A DNA stretch of 64,000 nt from contig CM061142.1 in NCBI GenBank assembly GCA_030789695.1, forward strand, positions 608,043,659 to 608,107,658. Direction: 5' to 3'. This document shows, one piece after another, positions 56,700 through 64,000 of this stretch. The position numbers were made by a program, and so were the translations under genes. Under the pieces are notes generated by a model. It saw nothing but the letters and a program-made list of their open reading frames with translations. It was not told where the DNA came from and did no database searches. This stretch comes from Scilla litardierei. Lineage: Eukaryota > Streptophyta > Magnoliopsida > Asparagales > Asparagaceae. The stretch's first letter is position 1. The number at the start of each line of letters is the position of its first letter.

Positions 56700-57560
56700 T
56701 AAGGGCCGCTGGAAGCTGAAGAATGGGCCCGAAGCACTGAAGACGACTTGAGCCTTTCCCGCATCGAACATGCAGGCTTGGTAGAAGTTGCCAAGAAACA
56801 GCTGACCGGTAATGCTCGAAACTGGTGGGATACTGAGGAAGCACGTCTGGTTAAGCATATTAACTAGACCATCTTTTGAGAGAGATTCGATGCTCAGTAC
56901 TTCCCCAGGTCGGCAAAAAGGAAGCTCTAGCAATGATTTGTCAACCTGGAACAAAGCACTAGGACTGTTGACGAATACGAAGCAGAGCTTTCGATGCTTA
57001 GTCGTTTCGCTCCTCACCTGGCGGAAGATCCTGAAGATCGTGCATACCATTTTCTCCAGGGTATGGATCTCGACATCGAAGCTTCGATGTATTATACGAA
57101 TCCGACAACTCATCAGGAAGTATTGGATGCTGCTAGGAAGCATGATCTCATCATGAAGCGTAAGAAGGCGCTTCAAACTGGAGGAAGTAAGCGCCCTGTG
57201 GAACCAACTGGGAATGATCTCCGACCAACTCAGGCCACCAACTTTAAGAGGCCTGCGACCCCAGTCAACTACAGATGTTCAATGGTGTGTCACCACAGTA
57301 ACCGAACGGGGCATGTCAAGAAGGATTGTCGTGTGCTGTTGAACCAGTGTTTAGTTTGTGGGGGACCTGACTATAATGTAAGGAACTGCCCTCATCGCAC
57401 CAACAACCCAGCGACCCAGACTACGGTGGCGTCAGGATCAAACAACAAGCACCATCTCTGGCTCCTCAGCGTTAAGTTCTCCAACAGGCCAAGCCCGAAC
57501 ACAGTCGGTACCAAACTTACTCTATGGTTGTCGAGGAAGTTTGGGTCGATGAACCAATGA
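56700..57560 (+). pseudogene. Ty3/gypsy gag remnant
   Basis: One frame reads EDDLSLSRIEHAGLVEVAKK, NARNWWDTEEARL, then stops, then RTVDEYEAELSMLSRFAPHL, EDPEDRAYHFLQGMD, and two cysteine knuckles (HHSNRTGHVKKDC and CLVCGGPDYNVRNCP). This is the retrotransposon gag core and nucleocapsid of a Tekay/Del-like element. At least four stop codons lie between about 56862 and 56940. Pol is missing: a polypurine tract and LTR follow 135 bp later. Confidence 0.85.
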
Positions 57561-57680
57561 CACATGATAACGCCTGAACCCTCTCCTATCCTCGCATTTA
57601 ACGATTCATGTCATAAATGCATCTATCAGGTGTTCCTTGATTATTATCCGGCTTAAGAAATTCCGAGGGCAGAATTTTAA

Positions 57681-57694
57681 TAAGGTGGGTAGGA
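57681..57694 (+). other. Polypurine tract before X-type LTR
   Basis: TAAGGTGGGTAGGA directly before TGTAACGG. This supports TGTAACGG as a true LTR start. Confidence 0.7.
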
Positions 57695-58111
57695 TGTAAC
57701 GGCATGTTTCTATGCGTACATATTTCGTACGTATATTATTAATAAATTGATTATTTGAGTAAGTACTATATAATTTTACTTATATTCTCTCATAGCTTGA
57801 ACTCTGATCGGATTCTTTATTCGCGATCCTTGCGACTGCGCGATCGCATTGGTATCTTATTTATAACTTGTGGTTGACGTTGATTGCAGGGGCGAAATCG
57901 TAATAATCAAAATACCTTGATTAAATTGATTTCTTCTAATCTAATCCTGATTAGATTAATTTTCCTCATCTAACCTAATCTTAATGATCTCAATATTCTA
58001 ATCAGATTGATCCTCCTAGACTTTTATATTCTAAATATCTTAATGTATTATCCAAATCATATCTAAACATCTTAACTAGACATGATTACACAAATCAAAT
58101 CTTAGCCGAAT
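57695..58111 (+). mobile_element. Family-X LTR start, interrupted
   Basis: Aligns with 1703-about 2120 and 12700-about 13110 with few differences, and is cut at 58111 by the SIRE-like LTR. Confidence 0.85.
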
Positions 58112-59451
58112 TGCTGGATCTCCTGGCACACCAAATACACTGGAGGGGGGTGAATAGTGAAAATCACGACGATACTGCAAAATTAAAAGTTAATAAAAAA
58201 TTGCAACAAGAGTGCGGAAATAAATGAACACAATCCAGAATATTCCAAACGCAAACACAGAGATTTTATCCTGGTTCGGATCCTTGTGATCCTACGTCCA
58301 GTCCTCTAACCCGAAGAGATTTGAATCCACTAAAACACTTGCTCCTCGCAAGTAACCAACATACAAAGATGCCAACACTCCCAATGTTGCAAACTTGTAC
58401 AATCTCTTCAACAATAGATTCTCCAAATAAAGTAAAGAAAGAGTATGAAACAATATCACCTATAGCCTTGATAATTGATGGATTTATAGCGCAAGGAAGA
58501 TGATTGAATCTCCAAGGTTCTGGATGGAATTTGTAGTAGAACAAACTTGAATATTGGACATTCTATGGAGGAAGAAATTTCTGCAGAGGTTCCTCTAAGA
58601 AAATCCGAAAACCACTCACTTTCTAGAGAGAGAAAGTAAACTTAAGAAAAGAGAAAGAGAGTGAAGTTTCTTGACTTTTAGGCAGGGGTCTGGGGGTCTA
58701 TTTATAGCCCAAAAGGTAGTTTTTGAAAGTTGGACAACTGCCGAAATTTTCAAACAATTCTGGGAAGTTTTTCACATTAGTCGACTAATAGGAGACACTG
58801 GTTGACTAATTAGAACTGCTGACTGGGATTCTGGTTGTTAAGGTGTCCTTTCAGAAAGTAACTTTCGAAAACGGAAAGTAACTTCTCTAAACAGATATAA
58901 ACTAACAAGAACTAGCCGTTTATGGCAGTTCTAACTTCTAGAAATAAAATATATTATTTAAATGATAAATCATTTAAAAATAAGAGATTTGAAAATAGAC
59001 TGGTAGACTAACAAAGTCTATTAGTCGACTAGAATTTCGAAAGTTAGAAATTTGTGGGAAAATGATTCTGGAGACTCTAAAATAGGTTTGACGAAGTTTT
59101 AGGACAAAAATATTTTAATATTGAAATTAGTCGACTAGCACTAGGGGTTGGTCGACTAATTGGATTTTTGACTTAATTTTTTTGAAGATGAATCCTAAAT
59201 GACTAAGAGAGATTATCATCAAGGCTTTTACATTCTAAGTAAATGCAAAAGAAAAAAATAAAGATTACGTCTCATTTATAAGATACAAAATATCATCAAT
59301 GAGCTTTGTCTTGTAGTGGATGCTTCTTGCAACTTGTATACTTCATGATTGTATTAGTTGATTGTGCTATAACATCTGCATATATAAAGTTAGTACAAAG
59401 ATAATATGTTTGTATCATCAAAACCTTATGAGGAGTTGTGAGTTTCCAACA
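58112..59451 (-). mobile_element. SIRE-like copia element A, 3' LTR
   Basis: 1340 bp (TGCTGGATC...TTTCCAACA on the plus strand), followed by CTCCCCC, a minus-strand polypurine tract. TATA box (minus) at 58698-58706. CGAAT at 58107-58111 may be half of a target duplication; the partner is outside the window. It carries GTCGAC-centred palindromes. Confidence 0.8.
58698..58706 (-). promoter_or_regulatory. TATA box of SIRE-like LTR A
   Basis: Minus strand TATAAATAG, about 70 bp downstream of the nearest GTCGAC palindrome. Confidence 0.6.
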
Positions 59452-60058
59452 TTCTCCCCCTTTTTGATGTTTTACAAACATTGAATATAATATTATAAAA
59501 TGATGTTATTGCAAAAAGAATGTTAGTGCTAAGATATGTTATTGCTCCCCCTAAATATATGGCTTATTTGGAATATAGAAGGTGATAAAGTTCATAGCCA
59601 TATATGAAATGATAAGGACATGATGTATTGAAAATACATGAATGTTAACATGAATGTGAAACTGTGAAATATATAATGTTAGTGCAACATGATATTTCTT
59701 ATGTAGCATAGACATATCTCCCCCAAAATATTAGCACATTAATTCTCCCCCTTGGAAATTATCAAAATGGGGTAAATCTGCCAATTTAGTATATTAGTCA
59801 ACTAATATTATATGTTGGTCGACTAACTGCAGAAAAACACAGATAGCAAAAAACAGAGGGGAAAAGTTTGAAAGCAAAGTGAAATGCATTAATAGAGGAT
59901 AAAAGCAGTGCATAGGAGGATGCGTACAAACAGAATTTAAAAACGAGTACAATCTAAAGCAAACATAAAGCAACATAAAGCAAACATGCTGACAATCAAA
60001 GCAAACAAACTAACAACATTGACCACTAGTCGACTAGCTGATCTCCCTGGTCGACCAG
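58776..60058. repeat. GTCGAC-centred palindromes in element A
   Basis: ATTAGTCGACTAAT (58776), TAGTCGACTA (59022), TTAGTCGACTA (59128), TTGGTCGACTAA (59148 and 59815), CTAGTCGACTAG (60026) and CTGGTCGACCAG (60047), with decayed forms at 58800 and 59793. The flanking bases change but several sites stay symmetric. Confidence 0.85.
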
Positions 60059-60344
60059 AATTGAAGCAGTCGGAGCCTAATATGGTAGAGGAGGCCTAGG
60101 AGCGCGATGTGACATGGAGGGAGAGTAAGGAGCTCATTGTTCTAAAAGGCTCAGAATTTGTGCTTGATTCTCTTGCACATTTCTAAAAGCCCGTGTTCGT
60201 GTCGGTATTAATCCTCTCTAGTCGAGTCTCAAAACCACAAAGGTGCTCTTGAACACCGATAAATCCAGAGTTGACATCATCGCAGAGTTAATCACTTTGA
60301 TCTTGTAGCATTGGTCGGGGAGGAGGAGGATGAGAGTAAGGGTT
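59452..60344. other. 3' interior of SIRE-like element A
   Basis: Starts with a CTCCCCCTTTTTGATG tract (polypurine on minus). AT-rich with CTCCCCC runs; no gene recognised. Interrupted at 60345 by element B. Confidence 0.6.
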
Positions 60345-61705
60345 TGTAGGATCTAAATAGGGCCTAGAGCGGGGGTGAATAGGCCGATGACCAAATTATC
60401 GCAAGATAAAAATAATTAAGTCTAATTAAAACAATTAAGTAGAAGCAATAGTAAAGCAGATAACACAACAACCAGATCAAGCAGATGACACAGAAGATTT
60501 ACGTCGTTCGGTCTCCCAAGACCTACATCCACCCCAGAACAACATCATTATAATATTTCTTTAAGCAGTTACAGTCACACAAGATTATAGCCCCAACTCT
60601 AACCACTCTGACTAACCCTAGCTCACCAAAGCCCAAAAAGATAACAATACTTATGATGCTCTCCCAATCCGATATGTCCCAACAACTCGGATTACTCAAA
60701 TCAGTTTAGCGGAAGAAAGTATAAAAACCCAAAAACCAACGACATATACAACAACGTATTCACAATAATAAAAGATCAAGAGTTTAGAAAGCTCATTTGT
60801 GAAGATCCCTCTGGTGGTCGTCTTTCAGCATATCAGTAGCTCCGCAACGCTTCTTACGGAATGTCCATCGGAGTTGTGTAGAGGAAGTAGTCGCTGTCCC
60901 CGTGAAAGTAGTCGGTAGAAGTTCCTCACTCAAAGTGATCCCATTTGCTGCACAGGAGGAACTGGCTTCCAAACTTGGTGTCAGCATGTCGGGGATGAAG
61001 TCACGGTCGTAACGCCGCAAACGGTGCTCAATTTGGATCTCTAGAACTCAAGTTATTGATGAAAATGTGAAGAGTGTACATGTGTTTATACAGAATTGAG
61101 CTTAACGGGTCTGGTTACTATTTGAAAGGATCCGCACGAGGGCGGCTTCGCGGGTCAAACCCGCATTAAATTCGCCATCCGCAAAATCGGCATGTCGGCA
61201 GCCGTTGTATGAACAGTACCATATGTCGATTTTTCAGTGTATTTCTGACGTATTCCATCGTATTTTGGCACCAAATAAATCCTAAACATTCTGAAAAAAT
61301 TCTCAAAAATCCCAGAGCCCCATATAAACATGTAAGAATTATTTCACCTCATTTCATTACTTGTAGAAAAATTTCCTTCTTTGTATACTCCGTATTTCTT
61401 CGTATTTCCCCGTATTGTGACTTCAAATAATTTCCATAATTCCTAAAAAAATTCCCATGATGTTTATAGCTTATGATTAACTCTAAGGTATAGTTTCATA
61501 GCTATAATTCATTGTTTGAGCAACTTTCGTAATTCCAAATGGAGTTTCAGCCTTGTATTTTAACGTACTTGAGTACGTACATGCGTATCCTGACCAAACA
61601 TGACTGTCACACTGCATAGGGACCTGAGACACACTTAACACACATATTAGAATAGTTCAGTAGGGTTTGTTATCTCAAACATAGTCTAGGAGGCTGTTTC
61701 CAACA
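60345..61705 (-). mobile_element. SIRE-like copia element B, 3' LTR
   Basis: 1361 bp (TGTAGGATC...TTTCCAACA on the plus strand), followed by ATCTCCCCCTTTTGATG (minus polypurine tract). Possible TATA box (minus) at 61083-61090. The sequence is not that of LTR A, so this is another family or subfamily. Confidence 0.8.
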
Positions 61706-62848
61706 ATCTCCCCCTTTTGATGAGAACAAACCAAACCTAAAGATTACATCAAAAACGTGTGAAGTGTGTGAAGTGTGAAGCATGAAATTTTGAGCATGAA
61801 TGGTGCAATGATAAAATATGCTCCCCCTATTGTTATGCTCCCCCTATCTCTGATTCCCAATCTTAATATTTCTCTCCCCCTTTGTTTTCATCAAAAATGT
61901 ATAAGATAGGAAATAGCATATGATGAATGGAAAATTAAACATTATAAAGCATAACAAAAAGCAATACATCGATGACCACAATGAATAAATAAGCAATAAG
62001 CACCAAATCATAACTAGTAGAATTCATCTCTGTGCTCAAGTGTGATGATCAAAAGTTTAGCACATATGGAAATGTAATAAGGAATACAGCCTGTCATACC
62101 CAACCTTTCAACTGAATATATGAACGTCAAATATTGAGTTTCCCCTTCTCATGTAATATGAGTTCAAGTTACAAATTCCAAACATAACCAATAAGGATTT
62201 TTAAATGTGGAATGACAGTGCTTGACGGACACCAACACTAAGAAAATGACATTTATAGCAGAAGTTGGATGTCCGAGGGTAGTATCAAGGACATGGATCG
62301 TATCCATTTTACATACGAAGCTCTGTGTATATATGTTGAAGACACTTGTCTTGTTATTCTTTTTATACACGTATATATATTTTGATGAGAGCTCTTCTTT
62401 TTACCCATGCCTTGAAACATCATATCCCATTAGTTAAACGTAAATTATTCCACCAACAACCACTTTTCTTATTCAATATTTCAAATCCATATCAAAAACA
62501 TTTTGATCTGTGTAAGTGTGATTTGAAGATGAAAAACTTTAGTTACTCATTAATGAATATGACCGAATGAAGCATGTAGTCTTTGAATGCAAGCATTGTT
62601 AAGAATATAATATTCAAAATCCATAAAGCATATGTTTTGCATCAAAGATGTTTCTGATGAAAAGTGTAAAATGAGGAGATAGACATTTCATTTTCCCTTT
62701 CTTTTTATATTTTTCTTTTTCATTTTTTTCATTTTCCTTTTTATAGCACGCCATTTTTTTATAATTTTCCTTTTTCAATTTTTATAATTTTTCCTTTTTA
62801 TAGCACACCACAAAAAAATGAAAGCACACTAAAAAAAATATTTTCACT
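61706..62848. other. 3' non-coding interior of SIRE-like element B
   Basis: Polypurine tract next to the LTR, further CTCCCCCTA runs (61820-61880), T-rich stretch 62690-62800. The env-like gene some SIRE elements carry here is not visible. Confidence 0.6.
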
Positions 62849-64000
62849 CTAAACATAATCAATAATGCACATTTCTAGACGTAGACGACAAAAGCGATCT
62901 TCTGGTAATGGTTTTGTAAAGATATCTGCCAACTGAGAATCAGTAGAAATATATTCAATGGATACATCCTCTTTTGCCAAATGATCTCTAAGAAAATGAT
63001 GTCTTACGTCTATGTGTTTTGTCCGAGAGTGATGAACAAGATTGTTAGAAAGATCTATAGCACTCTTACTATCACATCTTAATGGAACTTTTCTAAGATC
63101 CAAACTGTAGTCAGACAGGGCTTGCATCATCCAAAGTACTTGGGCACAACAGCTGCCAAGGGCAATATACTCAGCTTCAGTAGTGGATAAAGCCACACTG
63201 TTCTGCTTACGACTAGACCATGAAACCAATGAATGTCCTAGCATAAAACATGTTCCATTAGTGCTCTTTCTATCAATCATACTACCAGCATAATCAGCGT
63301 CAGCAAATCCAATTAAATCAAATAAACCACATGAAGGATACCAAAGGCCTAAAGATGGTGTGTGAATCAAATACATAAAGATCCTTTTTATGGCAATTAA
63401 GTGTGACTCTTTTGGACAAGCTTGAAAACGTGCACACAAACATACATCAAACATTATATCAGGCCTAGCCGCTGTTAAACAAAGGAGAGAGCCAATCATA
63501 CCTCGATAGAGCTTTTGATCCACGTCGATTCCTTTTTCATCCTTTTCCAGCTTCGTCGTAGGACTCATGGGAGTTCCAATTCCTTTTGCCTTCTCCATCT
63601 CAAACTTTTTCAATAGTTCTCTGATGTACTTGGTTTGCGATAGGAAGATGCCTTCTTCAGTTTGCTTGACTTGGAATTCCAAAAAGTACTTCAGTTTTCC
63701 AACAAGGCTCATCTCAAATTGATCTTGCATGACCTTCTCAAACTTTTGACATAAAAGATCATCAGTAGCACCATAAATAATATCATCAACATATATTTGT
63801 ACGATGAGAAACTGATTAAGATCATGCAAAATAAAAGTGTTGTCTGCACTACCCTTTTTAAAATCATTTTCCAAAAGATAAGCACTAAGACGATCATACC
63901 AAGCTCTAGGAGCTTGCTTAAGACCATATAATGCTTTTTGAAGTTTAAAAACATGCTGTGGAAATCATGACTTTCAAAACCAGGGGGTTGTTCAACAAAC
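62849..64000 (-). pseudogene. SIRE-like copia pol: RT and RNase H, partial and frameshifted
   Basis: One frame from about 63955 to the stop at 62849. RT: KALYGLKQAPRAWYDRL, active site YVDDIIYGAT, KYFLEFQVKQTEEGIFLSQ. RNase H: GFADADYAGSMIDRKSTNGT, STTEAEYIALGSCCAQVLWM, RTKHIDVRHHFLRDH, and the end SQLADIFTKPLPEDRFCRLR. The style, including GLWYPS and the LPEDRF ending, fits the SIRE/Maximus lineage. Upstream of about 63960 the RT (FVEQPPGFE) is in a different frame, so there is a frameshift. The rest lies outside the window. Confidence 0.88.

Noticed and set aside
60793..61020. 75-codon minus-strand frame in SIRE-like LTR B
   Set aside because: Lies wholly inside an LTR and has no domain; a chance frame.
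1..64000. tRNA, rRNA or organelle-derived sequence
   Set aside because: I saw no cloverleaf with matching arms, no rRNA core motifs and no chloroplast or mitochondrial genes. The tRNA-like matches are short primer-binding sites.
62849..64000. Possible endogenous pararetrovirus RT
   Set aside because: The YVDDIIYGAT active site, the copia-type RNase H and the polypurine-LTR context are those of a SIRE-like Ty1/copia element; no movement or coat protein motif is present.

Overview
This is nuclear DNA of a flowering plant with a repeat-rich genome. The evidence is the cast of elements: an ATHILA-type Ty3/gypsy element with the plant-specific ORF1, SIRE-like and other plant Ty1/copia elements, long TGTAACG...CGTGACA LTRs, a fold-back MITE, a SINE-type relic, and the first exon of the RNA polymerase I subunit RPA12. 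I cannot name a species. Almost everything here is retrotransposon. The only host-gene sequence I recognise is RPA12 exon 1, present twice.

Layout. (a) 1-15597 plus 28694-29052 is a tandem segmental repeat in three copies (1-7062, 7063-9614, 9615 onward). Each full copy carries RPA12 exon 1 and a long LTR (family X). Copy 2 lacks the left part. Copy 3 gained a hAT-like relic, a minisatellite and a 347-bp fold-back MITE. (b) 15598-28688 is a minus-strand ATHILA-lineage element with target duplication GAGAT. Its pol is broken, gag is missing, and ORF1 is split by a nested solo LTR (20084-22225, target duplication AAGAT). (c) 28694-31344 and 55133-about 56590 are two family-X-like LTRs meeting in opposite orientation. 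(d) 31345-55132 is a plus-strand Ty1/copia element (target duplication AACGA) carrying two further insertions: a minus-strand copia in gag (33462-41190, target duplication TGGAC) and a non-coding element with 2.83-kb LTRs in pol (43350-52561, target duplication GAAAA). (e) 56700-58111 is a gypsy gag remnant followed by a polypurine tract and an X-type LTR start. (f) 58112-64000 holds two nested SIRE-like copia elements on the minus strand that run off the window.

Five insertions are closed by exact 5-bp target duplications, so the nesting order can be read directly. By-eye LTR comparison gives roughly 4% difference for the ATHILA element and about 1% or less for the copia elements and the non-coding element, so the right half is younger.

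The most unusual signals are structural rather than coding. First, the solo LTR has five consecutive hairpins that present the same 14-nt loop on stems of different sequence (21526-21829). Second, several unrelated elements each carry a private array of short palindromes, often in dyads about 20-21 bp apart. In the ATHILA element such an array sits directly upstream of a TATA box both in the LTR and again between pol and ORF1, which suggests a duplicated internal promoter for ORF1.
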